DNA from: Frateuria soli
GTDB taxonomy: Bacteria > Pseudomonadota > Gammaproteobacteria > Xanthomonadales > Rhodanobacteraceae
Length of the DNA stretch: 64,000 nt
Direction: 5' to 3'
Assembly (NCBI RefSeq): GCF_021117385.1
Contig: NZ_CP088252.1
Location: 2,170,001-2,234,000 of the forward strand
Made by a program: the position numbers and the translations under genes. A model generated the notes under the pieces. It was given only the letters and a program-made list of their open reading frames with translations. It had not been told where the DNA came from and ran no database searches. Shown here piece after piece: positions 16,560 to 25,676 of the stretch (position 1 is the first letter of the stretch; every line of letters begins with the position of its first letter).

Positions 16560-17723
16560 TCAATGCGGATGGCGCCAGCCGTCGAGGTCGAAGCGCAGCA
16601 CCTGCCCCATGCCCGGCGGGAAGCCGAAGCCCACGTTGGACACGTACAGCGCTCCGTCCGGACCGAACGTCATCGCCGAGGGCAAGACCAGCCCGGTGAT
16701 CACGGTGCGGCGCGCACCTGAAGGATCGATGCGCACCACCTTGCCGGTACCCGGCGTCGGTCCAAGGTTGTCCTTGCCGGTGGTGTTCTCCAGCACGTAC
16801 ATGCGCCCGTGGTGGAAGGCGATCCCCAGTACGGTCGTCAGCCGGTCCGCCACCGGCCACAGCTGCCCGTTGCCGGTCAGCCGCAGCACCTTCTCCGAGC
16901 CCGCCGTGATCGGGAACGTGCCAAGGTTGCCGATGAAGAAGCGGCCGTGGTACGCCAGCGCGGTCGGCACGATATGCCCCTGGCTGGCCGAGACATCGAC
17001 CACGCGCCGGACCTTGCCGTCGAGGCTCACCTTCACCAGCTCGCCGTGGTTGGGTTCGAGCGCGTACAGGTGGCCGTGCAGCGCCACCATGCTGTACCAG
17101 GTGCCGTCCGGCTCGAAGTCTTCCTCTTCCGCGTTCTGCACCGGGTGGTGCTTCTGGTAGCGGCTGAGGTTGGCGATCCAGTGGATCGACCCGTCGGCGT
17201 CCACCCGGGCGATGCCGTTGTGGGTGCCCTTGAGCCCGTGCGAGCAGCCGGCACCGGCGGTAATGGCATACAGCGTGTGGCCGATGAAGGCGACGTCCGC
17301 CACGCCGCTGACCAGTGAGCCGGTCTCGGCGCTGGTCTGGCTCGAGGGGAACCTGTTGGTGACCGTGACGCGCTTGCCGTGGTGGCCGATCCGGGAAATA
17401 CGCCCACCGGTGAAGCTGCCGCTGTACGGCCCGACCTCCGGCACCTGCGTGCAGTCCATGGCGGTCGTCGTATGGGTGCCGCCACGGCCGCCCTCGGCCA
17501 CGTAGAGATAGCCGTCGGGCCCGAATTTCAGGCCGCGGGGGTTGTTCAGTCCCGTGGCATAGACCGACACCTTCACCGGATAGCCGGTGTGCGTCTGCAC
17601 CAGGCTGACGATGTCCTGCGTGCTGGGCGTCGCGGCGGCATCGGCGGCAAGCGCCGGTGTGGCGACGACGAGGGAAAGGCCAAGCGCCAGCGCGCCGACC
17701 AGAAGTCGCTTACGAGGAGTCAT
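16560..17723 (-). CDS. Exported ScyD/ScyE-like beta-propeller protein
   Basis: A 387-aa protein with a signal peptide (MTPRKRLLVGALALGLSLVVA ... ALA). Six-bladed NHL/glucose-dehydrogenase-like propeller repeats are visible: GLNNPRGLKFGPDGYLYVAE, then GISRVD-like strands, then LPSAMTFGPDGALYVSN. This pattern matches the ScyD/ScyE family, named from cyanobacterial scytonemin clusters but widespread as exported propellers of unknown activity; no quinone-binding evidence is visible. ATG 17723 has GGAGGG eight bases upstream. It stands alone, with a hairpin after it. Confidence 0.85.
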   Translation of the reverse strand: MTPRKRLLVGALALGLSLVVATPALAADAAATPSTQDIVSLVQTHTGYPVKVSVYATGLNNPRGLKFGPDGYLYVAEGGRGGTHTTTAMDCTQVPEVGPYSGSFTGGRISRIGHHGKRVTVTNRFPSSQTSAETGSLVSGVADVAFIGHTLYAITAGAGCSHGLKGTHNGIARVDADGSIHWIANLSRYQKHHPVQNAEEEDFEPDGTWYSMVALHGHLYALEPNHGELVKVSLDGKVRRVVDVSASQGHIVPTALAYHGRFFIGNLGTFPITAGSEKVLRLTGNGQLWPVADRLTTVLGIAFHHGRMYVLENTTGKDNLGPTPGTGKVVRIDPSGARRTVITGLVLPSAMTFGPDGALYVSNVGFGFPPGMGQVLRFDLDGWRHPH

Positions 17724-18102
17724 GGGGAGACCCTCCAGGGAAAGTGCGGCAGGATCGGGCGGTGCCGCGTGCGCCTCGCAGGTCGCGGGCCACCGGACGT
17801 GGCCCGCCATGGCCTGCCGCCGGCCCTTTTCCGGCCGGCATGCGCGAAGTCGTTGGCCGGACGCTGCCGCCGCGGCCTCGCACATGGGAAATCCCGGGAG
17901 TGCCGCGGCGCGCCTTGCGCCTGCACCTGGACAGCTCAGCCGTTGCCTCGCCGCTCCCGCACCAGGGCGGCGATCCTACTCGGCGACGGTAAGCCGCGCG
18001 TGAGATCGGCGTGGCAATGGGTGAAGCCGTGCTCGGCATCAATTCGCGGACCGCAGGGGCACCGGCCCACCGTTGCGGGCGCGGCCGCTGCGGCGGTGAA
18101 CC
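17724..18102. other. 379-bp intergenic region
   Basis: Upstream of the ScyD-like gene and downstream of the VOC gene. It should contain the ScyD-like promoter. I found no convincing reading frame, hairpin with T-tract or RNA gene. Confidence 0.5.
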
Positions 18103-18516
18103 CTACTTCGCCCGCTCCTGCACGCGCAGCAGGTTGCCCGCCGGATCGCGCACCGCGCAGTCGCGCACGCCATAGGGTTGCCGGGTGGGTTCCTCGACGA
18201 TCTCGGCACCGCTGGCCTGGATCCGTTCGAACGCGGCATCGAGGCTCGGGGTGGCCAGCAGCATGATGGCGTAGGTGCCCTTGGCCATCATCCCGGCGAT
18301 GGTCTGTTTTTCCTCGTCGGTTACGCCCGGGCTCGCCGCCGGCGGGAACAGCACGATGGAGGTGCCCGGCTGGTCGCGCGGGCCGACGGTGATCCAGCGC
18401 ATGCCGTTGTAGCCGACGTCGTTGCGCACCTCGAAGCCCAGCGTGTCGCGGTAGAACGCCAGCGAGGCGTCCGGGTCGTCGTGCGGAAGAAAACTGGCGT
18501 GGATGGTGATGTCCAT
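18103..18516 (-). CDS. VOC-family (glyoxalase/bleomycin-resistance) protein
   Basis: A 137-aa single-domain VOC protein. Paired beta-alpha-beta-beta-beta modules start with FLPHDDPDASLAFYRDTLGFE and end with YGVRDCAVRDPAGNLLRVQE, the family ending where Glu is a metal ligand. His7 and Glu135 are likely ligands. VOC proteins bind or isomerise small molecules or act in resistance; the substrate is unknown. It sits 28 bp after a frameshifted AraC regulator on the same strand, a common regulator-VOC pair, and was probably co-transcribed with it. Confidence 0.9.
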   Translation of the reverse strand: MDITIHASFLPHDDPDASLAFYRDTLGFEVRNDVGYNGMRWITVGPRDQPGTSIVLFPPAASPGVTDEEKQTIAGMMAKGTYAIMLLATPSLDAAFERIQASGAEIVEEPTRQPYGVRDCAVRDPAGNLLRVQERAK

Positions 18517-18544
18517 GGCGCTGGTGCCCGGTGTGAAGGAGCGG

Positions 18545-19005
18545 TCATGCTAGGTCCGGTTCCCGCTCCGGCGCTTCTCGATTCCTGACCGGCCGCGTCA
18601 CCTGCCGCGCGACGCACGAGGGCATGCCGGCGGTCGCGCCGGCCGTCTCGCGCCGGTAGGCACCCGGCGAGCGACCGACCAGCTCGGTGAAGCGCGTACT
18701 GAATGTCCCGAGCGAGGCGCACCCGACGGTGAAGCAGACCTCGGTGACGCTGAGGTCGCCCCGGCGCAGCAGCGCCATCGCGCGCTCGATGCGCCGGGTC
18801 ATCAGGTAGCTGTAGGCGATTCGCCGAACGCGGCCTTGAACTGGCGGCTGAGGTGCCCGCCGGACATGTGCACGCCGCGCGCCAGCGCCTCGACGTTGAG
18901 CGGCTGCGCGTATTCGCGGTCGATGCGGTCGCGCACGCGCCGCAGCCGGGCGAGGTCGCGCCAGTGACGGGACGAAGGCGGGCTGCCGATCACCGGATCG
19001 TCCAT
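18545..19005 (-). pseudogene. AraC-family regulator broken by a 1-bp deletion
   Basis: Two overlapping frames make one AraC/XylS regulator of about 153 aa. The first (19005 to about 18816) reads DREYAQPLNVEALARGVHMS then GGHLSRQFKAAFGESP. The second (to 18545) continues YSYLMTRRIERAMALLRRGD and CFTVGCASLGTFSTRFTELVG, the second helix-turn-helix. The join needs one extra C in the run around 18815-18818 (CGCCTACAGC should be CGCCCTACAGC on the minus strand). As read, translation stops after FGESPTAT and loses the second DNA-binding helix. It could be a true inactivation or an indel error. It precedes the VOC gene. Confidence 0.85.
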
Positions 19006-19226
19006 TCCATGCCGTGGAGCGGGAACTCATAGCAGATGGCCGGGCGGAAGTGAACGCCCGAACGCCCGCGCACCGCGGCAGGTCGCCGCCGGTCAATAGT
19101 GGAGTTCGCTCACCGCGATGACACGACCATTTTACCGCCGGCTTCCTAGCGTGGCCCTCCGGCCCAAGCCATCGCCGCAGCCGGAGAGCGGGCCGTCCCC
19201 GCATGGCGACCAACGAGGAGGAACGC

Positions 19227-19676
19227 ATGAAACCCGCATTGCCCAGACCCCTGGCCGTGGGCGTGTTTGCAGCGCTCGCGGCAAGTACCGGCGCGTTCGC
19301 GCAACAGGCCACGCCCATGCAGTCGCCACCGGCGTCCAGCCAGCAGGCCGGTGGCGTGACCGGCGAGGATGCCGACAACACCCGCCTCAACCGGCGCGAC
19401 CGCAACGATGCCACCACCACGCCGATGGACCAGTCCAACAGCTCGTCCGCAATCGACCTGGTCGCGGGCGTGCGTAAGGCCATCGTGGACGACGGCAAGC
19501 TTTCGGTGAAGGCCCGCAACGTCAAGGTGGTGGCCAGCAACGGCGTGGTGACCCTGCGCGGGCCGGTGGCCAGCGCGCAGGAAAAGGCGCGCGTGGAGCA
19601 GGACGCCGCCAGCGTGCGCGGCGTGATCCGCGTCGACAACCAGCTCGACATCGAAACCGATTCCGATCCGGAGTGA
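19227..19676 (+). CDS. Exported BON-domain protein
   Basis: A 149-aa protein with a signal peptide (MKPALPRPLAVGVFAALAASTGAFA), a Gln/Ser/Asp-rich linker, and a BON domain at about residues 70-145 (DDGKLSVKARNVKVVASNGV, then VTLRGPVASAQEKARVEQ). BON domains, as in OsmY, bind phospholipid or stabilise the envelope under osmotic stress. The start is ATG 19227 with GAGGAGG seven bases upstream. The stop is 11 bp before the next gene, so the two form an operon likely used in envelope stress. A lipoprotein BON paralogue lies at 58160. Confidence 0.88.
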   Translation: MKPALPRPLAVGVFAALAASTGAFAQQATPMQSPPASSQQAGGVTGEDADNTRLNRRDRNDATTTPMDQSNSSSAIDLVAGVRKAIVDDGKLSVKARNVKVVASNGVVTLRGPVASAQEKARVEQDAASVRGVIRVDNQLDIETDSDPE

Positions 19677-19687
19677 GGAGACCATCC

Positions 19688-20257
19688 ATGTACGCATCCG
19701 TGTATTGCACCGTTCCCAACCGGGACAAGGCCGAGGCCATCGTCGACGATCTGAAGGAGGCCGGCTTCTCCAGCAGCGACATCTCCGTACTGATGCAGGA
19801 CCGCAGCGGCACGCGCGAATTCGCCACCGAGCACCACACCAAGGCGCCCGAGGGCGCGACCACGGGTGGCGTGATCGGCATGGGCGCCGGCGCGGGGCTG
19901 GGCTGGCTGGTCGGCATCGGCACCCTGGCCATTCCAGGCCTGGGCCCGTTCATCGCCGCCGGACCGATCATGGCCGCGCTCGGTGGCGCGGCGGTCGGCG
20001 GCGCGACCGGCGGCATCGTCGGCGCGCTCATCGGCATGGGCATTCCCGAGATCGAAGCCAGGCATTACGACGAGCGCCTGCGCGACGGCCATACGCTGAT
20101 CACCGTGCACACCGAGGACATGGTCGAGCGCGACCGCGCCCGCGCGGTCTTCGAGCGCCACGGCGCCGCCGATATCGCCACCGGCACCGGCGCGGGACTG
20201 AACGCCACGGGACGCGGCGCCACCGGCGCCAACCTCCCCAACGGACCTCGTTTCTGA
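19688..20257 (+). CDS. Glycine-zipper stress protein (YflT/GS17M-like N-terminus)
   Basis: 189 aa. Residues 1-45 (YASVYCTVPNRDKAEAIVDD ... GFSSSDISVLMQD) are the alpha/beta domain of general-stress-protein 17M/YflT-like proteins. Residues 60-125 are a Gly/Ala-rich hydrophobic glycine zipper (GGVIGMGAGAGLGWLVGIGT) that can insert in membranes. The last part (HTLITVHTEDMVERDRAR) repeats the first fold. It is typically linked to osmotic or desiccation stress. GAGGAG precedes ATG 19688; operon with the BON gene upstream. A terminator follows at 20278. Confidence 0.82.
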   Translation: MYASVYCTVPNRDKAEAIVDDLKEAGFSSSDISVLMQDRSGTREFATEHHTKAPEGATTGGVIGMGAGAGLGWLVGIGTLAIPGLGPFIAAGPIMAALGGAAVGGATGGIVGALIGMGIPEIEARHYDERLRDGHTLITVHTEDMVERDRARAVFERHGAADIATGTGAGLNATGRGATGANLPNGPRF

Positions 20258-20277
20258 TTCGCTGACTTCAGCGCCAG

Positions 20278-20303
20278 GGCCGGGCCTCGCGCCCGGCCTT
20301 CTC
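20278..20303 (+). terminator. Rho-independent terminator after the BON/zipper operon
   Basis: GGCCGGGC and GCCCGGCC pair around CTCGC, followed by TTCTCC. It lies 21 bp after the stop of the glycine-zipper gene. Confidence 0.7.
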
Positions 20304-20518
20304 CTGCCTGCACGCGCCGAGCGGTTCCCCACCGCTGCCCGCGGGTGCCTGGCTTCCACGTCCCCCGGCAGCCGATTCTTCCACCGGGCGCCAGTTCAGT
20401 GCGGAGGCAACAGCCCCCCGCCCGCGCGCCAGCCCAGCGCGACCCGCGCGCGTCGCATGCGGTATCGAAGGCGACCCGTGTCGAAGGCGACCGGGCCGTC
20501 CTGCCCTTACGCCGCCCG

Positions 20519-22489
20519 CTACCGGGTGTGCGGCGCGATGATCTCGCCAAGGTAGTCCGGCGTGCCCTCGACGCGTGCCAGGTGCGGGTACTGCAGGCCA
20601 CCGCTGTAGTCCACCGGCACGCTGCGGTAGCCCCCCTGGAATTTCAGCAGGAGCCGGATCGGTGTGCTGCCGCCCTTGGTGGCGGTGATCGCCTGCTTGA
20701 GCACGTCGGTCGTGTAGTCGTGGCCGTTCACGGCCACAAGCGTGGCACCGGTACTGACGCCCGCCCTGAAGGCCGGCCCATCCCAGCGCACGTCGTTGAT
20801 CTGTCCGTGCTCGTCCAGTGTCAGGCCGATCGACCAGGCGAAGTTGTACAGGTGCCGGGGCGACTGCGGCCGGCTGTCGTACTGCTTTTCGTAGGCACTT
20901 GGCTGGTCGGTGTAGACCAGCTTCCAGCCGGTGCCTGCCAGGCCGTCGAGCAGCGGCGGATCGAGCGTGTCGACGCGCGCGTGCAGGAAGCCCGCCCAAT
21001 CGTACGGCGCCACCCCGTTCAGGGCCGCGGCCACGTCGTCGAAGGTGTAGGTCCTGGTCACGAAGCTGCCGTTGTCGACGCCGAAGAACGCGCGCGCGAA
21101 GTCGTCCAGCGACTTCCTGTCGTGCGTCAGCGCGCGCAGCTTGGCATCGACCTCCAGCCAGATCATCTGGCCGGCGCTGTAATACTCCTCGCTCATCTGC
21201 CAGCTGCGGTACGGCAGGCCGGCGCGATGCGCAGCGGTCGGGTCATTGGTGGTGTCCTCCAGCGTGCGCCAGTGGAAGCCTTCGCGGTTGCGTTCGTAGT
21301 TCGCCGCCGTCATGGCCAGCGCATCGCGGAACTGTTCCGGTGTCCACAGTCCGGCGCGCGCGGTCAGCACGAAGCCCCAGTACTGGGTCTGCCCCTCGTA
21401 GACCCATAGCAGCGAGTCGCCCATCGGCACGTTGAAGTTGGGCGTCCACAGGTCTGCCGGCCGGCGGAACTTGCCGTTCCAGGAGTGGGTGTACTCGTGC
21501 GCGAGCAGGTCGCGTCCCGGTGCGGCCTCCTTCCATGCGGTGAAGTAGTCCGCCTCCAGCCCGTTCTCGCTGGACTGGTGATGTTCCAGGCCGTTGCCGC
21601 CGAGCTGGTCGGACAGCGAGAACAGGAAATCGTAGTGGTCGTAATGGTGCGAGCCGAACAGCGTCGTCGCCTCCGCCACCAGCGCGCGATGCGCCTGCAA
21701 CTGCTCCGGCGTGATCTCCAGGTACCTGGGCGCGTCCGCCACGACGTCCAGGTGCACCGGTGCGCCGCCCTTGGGCGTGAGGTCGACGCGCTTGAAATAC
21801 CGGCCCGCATAGATCGGCGAATCGACCAGCGTGTTGAACGCCACCGGCTTGAAGGTGGTGGTGTCGCCCGAGGAAGACAGCTTCGCCTGGCCGTCCGGTT
21901 CCAGCGCGCTGCCGAACTGCCAGCCGTGCGGCAGGGTCACGCGAGGCGCGAAGGTGATGTTCCTCGAGAAGTGGCCGGCCGGGTACAGCGCCACCTTGTT
22001 CCATTCCAGGTCCAGCATGCGGTCGGTCATCTCGTAGCCGCCATCGCGACTGGAGAGGTACTGGAAGTCCGCATCGATGCTGGACACGCCGGCAGGCACG
22101 TTCAGGTGGAACGCGTACACGTCATATTCATCGCGCGTCCACTTGAGCGGCTTGCCGTCGGCGCTCAGCTTCAGGCCGGCAAGCATGGCCACCGGGCCGC
22201 TCGGCGAATGGTCGCCGGGGATCCATTTCGGATACAGCAGCGTCAGCGCGCCGGCCTGCACCGGCAGGGTCTCGTGGACGCGGAAGATGCCCTGGCGCGT
22301 ATCGCTGGCATCCACGTGGATCGCCACGGTGCCCGGATAGGGCGTGTCCTGCGGCGGCGGCACACGCGCGTCCGCGGACGCCTGGGCGCCGGCCGTGCCG
22401 CCCGCGAGAGCCATCGATACGGCCAGGGCGAGGCGCCAGGGCCCGCGGCGCGCGGCGGCCGATGAACCAGCGAAAGCGACACGGGACAT
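20519..22489 (-). CDS. Exported M61 glycyl aminopeptidase-like peptidase with PDZ domain
   Basis: A 656-aa zinc peptidase. Signal peptide at 1-37 (ending GGTAGAQA), an N-terminal beta-sandwich (M61_N) to about residue 220, then the thermolysin-like catalytic domain with HEYTH at 331-335 (LLAHEYTHSWNGKFRRP) and downstream Glu in WVYEGQTQYWG as third ligand. A PDZ domain follows at about 550-640 (GLTLDEHGQINDVRWDGPAF). This order matches the M61 family seen in Xanthomonadales and Sphingomonads. GGAGG lies six bases before ATG 22489. It is a free-standing gene acting in periplasm or medium. Confidence 0.93.
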   Translation of the reverse strand: MSRVAFAGSSAAARRGPWRLALAVSMALAGGTAGAQASADARVPPPQDTPYPGTVAIHVDASDTRQGIFRVHETLPVQAGALTLLYPKWIPGDHSPSGPVAMLAGLKLSADGKPLKWTRDEYDVYAFHLNVPAGVSSIDADFQYLSSRDGGYEMTDRMLDLEWNKVALYPAGHFSRNITFAPRVTLPHGWQFGSALEPDGQAKLSSSGDTTTFKPVAFNTLVDSPIYAGRYFKRVDLTPKGGAPVHLDVVADAPRYLEITPEQLQAHRALVAEATTLFGSHHYDHYDFLFSLSDQLGGNGLEHHQSSENGLEADYFTAWKEAAPGRDLLAHEYTHSWNGKFRRPADLWTPNFNVPMGDSLLWVYEGQTQYWGFVLTARAGLWTPEQFRDALAMTAANYERNREGFHWRTLEDTTNDPTAAHRAGLPYRSWQMSEEYYSAGQMIWLEVDAKLRALTHDRKSLDDFARAFFGVDNGSFVTRTYTFDDVAAALNGVAPYDWAGFLHARVDTLDPPLLDGLAGTGWKLVYTDQPSAYEKQYDSRPQSPRHLYNFAWSIGLTLDEHGQINDVRWDGPAFRAGVSTGATLVAVNGHDYTTDVLKQAITATKGGSTPIRLLLKFQGGYRSVPVDYSGGLQYPHLARVEGTPDYLGEIIAPHTR

Positions 22490-22701
22490 GGGGAACCTCC
22501 GGCAGGCGTATGGGCAGCCTGGGAACTTAGCAGCAATCAGGGCCCCGGGCCCCCTGCCGGTCGACGGCGCGACGGCCGCGCGTCGCGGCGTTCGCCTTGC
22601 CGGCATGGCGATCGACGGCCCGTGGGCGCCGCCCGGGGTTGCGCGGATCGGAACCGCACGCGGGTCTCCGTTGTGTACTGGCCGCCCCGGGGGGCGACCA
22701 C

Positions 22702-24228
22702 CTACTGGCGATGCGCGTCCTGCATCGCGGGCTGGTCGAACGTCTGCCGGGGCAAGGTCACCGGCGACTCTTCCGCGCGCGGCCGGGGAACTGCAGGGAA
22801 CGCCGCGCTGCTTTTCTCCAGCGGCGTGGCAACCGCTTGCAGGATGTCCACGCTCGCGAACCGCCTGAACGGCGAATCAAGCTCCCCCTGCACGGCAAAC
22901 GCCCGCGTGGCGTTCTCACCCAGCACCACGTGGTCGATGCGGGCAAGCCCGCGCGCCTGTGCCGCCGTGGCCAGTGAACCGGCCAGATTGCTCGACAGCG
23001 GGTCAGGCGTCCGCCCGCACCTGGCGTCGATGAGGTGAACCTTCTCCAGCGCCTGGCAGAACAGCGGATGTCCGGCATGAGCGCGATCGGCCAGGCTCGC
23101 GGGTTGCCTGCGGATGGCATCGTCCAAAGCCTCGAGCGTCTTCGGGCCTGCGCGGCCGTCAGCCTCCAGGCCATGGGTGTGCTGGAACGCCGCCACGGCT
23201 TGCCGTGTGCTCGGGCCAAAATCGCCGTCCGGCTTCAACGCATGGCCCTGGGTGTCGGTGACACCCAATCTGGCCAGACGGGCCTGGAGAGAGACGACCT
23301 CCTCCCCATGGGAGCCCTGGCGGAGAACGTGGATCGGCCTCCCCTGGCCTATGGCCCTCAATCCCTCCTGCAGGTCCTGATCACTGGCAAAGGTCGCTGG
23401 ATTGAAGTCCTCGCGTCCCACTTCGGCTTGTGCGCGAGCAAGCGCAGCGGCTTTTTCCGGATCATCGTAGGCCCTGAGGTAGCGGCCGGCGGCTTGGACA
23501 GCCGCCACACCCGCGTAACCACGGTGGTGGATCGCCATTTCTTGCGCTTTGGCCACCACGTCTTCGTAATCGCCACCGCCCGAGAGGACCTTGCGAAACT
23601 CGGCCATCCCGGATGGCCTTTGGTTCGCTGTCTTGGTGAGGAGCGCCAAGGTTTCGAACCGGCGGTCCTCGGGAATGTTCTTGCCGACGGAGTCCAGCAT
23701 ATCCAGCGCTTGCCGGGCCGCATTGCGAACCTGCGGATAGTCGATTTTCGCGTGGATCCATCGTTCACCTTCTTCGGACCCTGCCCATGCGTTGAAGCTG
23801 TCACGGGTTGCAGAATCGATGAACTTGAGCGCACTGTGGCGTCCCTTTCCATTGCCATGCGTCAGGAGGTCGCCACGAAGTTGCGCCCTGTCCGAAGGGA
23901 ACTCCAGGTGGTGCGCTTCGGCGTACTTCGCCACCTGCGCGACAAGGGCGTCCACGTAAGTGGCCTGGCCAGGCTTGGGCGGCACATCTTCCGTTGCACC
24001 CAACGGCCACGTCCCACGTTGGCCAAGGTCGACCTGGATAGTCCCTAGCGAGTAACCGCTATTGGCGATGACTTCTTCCACCTTTCCCCAATCCCGGTCG
24101 CCTCCTTGTCGCGTAATGCCCGCGATGGACAGCCGGTAGGGATCGGGGCCGCCTTCGGTGGCGCGCCCAACGACGAAATACATGGCGCCGGCGACGGCAT
24201 CAATGTCGTGCGTATCAGGTCCGCGCAT
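22702..24228 (-). CDS. Predicted antibacterial T4SS effector: cell-wall hydrolase with PG-binding and XVIPCD domains
   Basis: 508 aa with no signal peptide. The N-terminal region (about 30-290) has GYSLGTIQVDLGQ, reminiscent of lysozyme-like phage and effector hydrolases. About 300-372 is a peptidoglycan-binding type 1 domain (LRQGSHGEEVVSLQARLARL; FGPSTRQAVAAFQHTHGLEA). About 383-475 matches the XVIPCD (AHAGHPLFCQALEKVHLID; IDHVVLGENATRAFAVQGEL), the signal that recruits toxins to VirD4 in Xanthomonas. The tail is Gln-rich. The gene upstream encodes an exported LprI-like protein, the probable immunity factor. GGAG lies eight bases before ATG 24228. The catalytic class is inferred. Confidence 0.85.
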   Translation of the reverse strand: MRGPDTHDIDAVAGAMYFVVGRATEGGPDPYRLSIAGITRQGGDRDWGKVEEVIANSGYSLGTIQVDLGQRGTWPLGATEDVPPKPGQATYVDALVAQVAKYAEAHHLEFPSDRAQLRGDLLTHGNGKGRHSALKFIDSATRDSFNAWAGSEEGERWIHAKIDYPQVRNAARQALDMLDSVGKNIPEDRRFETLALLTKTANQRPSGMAEFRKVLSGGGDYEDVVAKAQEMAIHHRGYAGVAAVQAAGRYLRAYDDPEKAAALARAQAEVGREDFNPATFASDQDLQEGLRAIGQGRPIHVLRQGSHGEEVVSLQARLARLGVTDTQGHALKPDGDFGPSTRQAVAAFQHTHGLEADGRAGPKTLEALDDAIRRQPASLADRAHAGHPLFCQALEKVHLIDARCGRTPDPLSSNLAGSLATAAQARGLARIDHVVLGENATRAFAVQGELDSPFRRFASVDILQAVATPLEKSSAAFPAVPRPRAEESPVTLPRQTFDQPAMQDAHRQ

Positions 24229-24269
24229 TCCGTTACTCCTTTAACGGGATCATTTCGAGAAGCAGTGCA

Positions 24270-24713
24270 TCAAAGGCCGCTGGCGACCGCCAGGTACTCG
24301 TCCAGCTGGTCGGCTCGACGTGCGATGGCAAAAAGTTCGTTCTGCGCCAATTGGAGGTTGTCGATGATCTCGCGACCGTAAAGCCCCTCCTCGAATGGGC
24401 CCGTCGCGTCTTGCAACTTGATCCAAGCGCGCTCCGCTTCGACGAGGCGCTTTTTCTGCCCATCGTCCAGTTTGCGCAACAAGGCCTGATAAGTCGTGTT
24501 GAGCCGTTTTTCCTGCTGCGCACGCTCTTGCGACGTGCAATAGGCTTCTTCGATTTCGTTGAAGTTCGCCCTGTCGACGCACGAATAGAACGCGTCGGTA
24601 ATTCCCCTTGGGGCGGTGTGTCGGATGGGATCGCTAGGGCGCTCGGCCGCGCTTGCCGCCGAGGCGCAGGCGAGAAGGGCGAAGGCGATGACGGTCATCC
24701 TGATGTGGTCCAT
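24270..24713 (-). CDS. Exported LprI/DUF1311 protein, predicted immunity protein
   Basis: 147 aa. The leader MDHIRMTVIAFALLACASA could be cut by signal peptidase I after ASA, or lipidated at Cys16 (LLAC, a weak lipobox). The mature part has the LprI pattern: paired cysteines (YSCVDRANFNEIEEAYC) then EKRLNTTYQALLRKLDD and RLVEAERAWIKLQD. LprI proteins include lysozyme inhibitors. It lies 41 bp upstream of the effector gene on the same strand, the usual layout of T4SS effector-immunity pairs in Xanthomonas and Stenotrophomonas, so it probably blocks the hydrolase in the periplasm. AGGAG precedes ATG 24713. Confidence 0.82.
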   Translation of the reverse strand: MDHIRMTVIAFALLACASAASAAERPSDPIRHTAPRGITDAFYSCVDRANFNEIEEAYCTSQERAQQEKRLNTTYQALLRKLDDGQKKRLVEAERAWIKLQDATGPFEEGLYGREIIDNLQLAQNELFAIARRADQLDEYLAVASGL

Positions 24714-24946
24714 GGCGGCTCCTGGCTTGGATACGAAAGCCGAGCTTGCCGCGGCCCGGTGCGCCTGTCTGTCGGCCGATGACTACGCCTTGCGGCCGGG
24801 AGACCGACCAGCTTCGAGGCGCGCCACCGGCTCCGTCCTTCCACCCCGGGCGGAACCACATGTGCTGCGGTGACGCGTGGCTTCCGGCACTGCGACGACC
24901 GCACGCAGCCCGCTACCCTGCGCACCCGACACTACGGAAGCGTGCC

Positions 24947-25666
24947 ATGCGTTGGTGGATGCTCGTCACTGCCTGGCTGGCCCTGCCGATGGCGGCAATG
25001 GCGCAAACCACGCCGGCGACGGTGGTCGTGCTGGACACGCTGCACCAGATGCACGCCACCGTGCCGGCCTACGACAACGCGACGCTCGGCCGCGCCATCG
25101 AACGGCTCAGACCGGACGTTCTGTGCGTCGAACTGCAGCCGGGCGATCTCGCGGCGCGGCCGCCGGAAGAGACCAAGCAGGAGTATCCGGCTGTCATCTA
25201 TCCGCTGATCGATCGCCACCATTACCGCGTCTACGCGATGGAGCCGGCCGAGCCGCTGTACGGCGCGCTGCTTGCGCCCTACCGCGCCAACACCGTGGCA
25301 TTCAGCAGCCGCGAGCCGGCGCTGGCCAGGGCGCTCGGCCAGTACGTCGATGGGTTGTACGCGGTGCTCAAGGCCCGCTGGACCTCGCCGGCGGCGGTCA
25401 ACGACGAGATCACCGACACCGCACTGCGGGGCAAGCACGCGCTGCAGGAGGCGCTGATGGGCCCGGCCGAGCGCACCGGCTGGGAGGCCTGGAATGGGCA
25501 CTTGCTGGAGGTCGTCGAGCGTGCGGCGCGGGAGAACCCGGGCCGGCGCGTCGTCGTCCTGGTGGGCGCCGAGCACGGTTACTGGCTGCGCGGGCATCTG
25601 CGCGCCGCGCCGGGCGTGACCTTGCTGGATACGCCCGCGGCGCTGGACGGCCTTGGCACGGATTGA
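24947..25666 (+). CDS. Exported protein of unknown function
   Basis: 239 aa with a signal peptide (MRWWMLVTAWLALPMAAMAQ). The mature protein is alpha/beta: VVVLDTLHQMHATVPAYDN at the start, RLRPDVLCVELQPGD, VVLVGAEHGYWLRGHL near the end. The HxxH-like TLHQMH, VELQPGD and GAEHGYW placement resembles the EreA/ChaN/TraB-like fold with spaced Glu/His residues, but this is a weak guess and I do not assign it. The ribosome site is poor (GGAAG). It diverges from the immunity gene. Confidence 0.7.
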   Translation: MRWWMLVTAWLALPMAAMAQTTPATVVVLDTLHQMHATVPAYDNATLGRAIERLRPDVLCVELQPGDLAARPPEETKQEYPAVIYPLIDRHHYRVYAMEPAEPLYGALLAPYRANTVAFSSREPALARALGQYVDGLYAVLKARWTSPAAVNDEITDTALRGKHALQEALMGPAERTGWEAWNGHLLEVVERAARENPGRRVVVLVGAEHGYWLRGHLRAAPGVTLLDTPAALDGLGTD

Positions 25667-25676
25667 TCGAGGTCAA
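25663..25676. promoter_or_regulatory. FNR/ANR-like box overlapping a stop codon (weak)
   Basis: TTGAT-CGAG-GTCAA fits TTGAT-N4-ATCAA with one mismatch. It overlaps the stop of the preceding gene and no clear gene begins downstream on the plus strand, so it may be chance or serve an unseen transcript. Confidence 0.2.
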
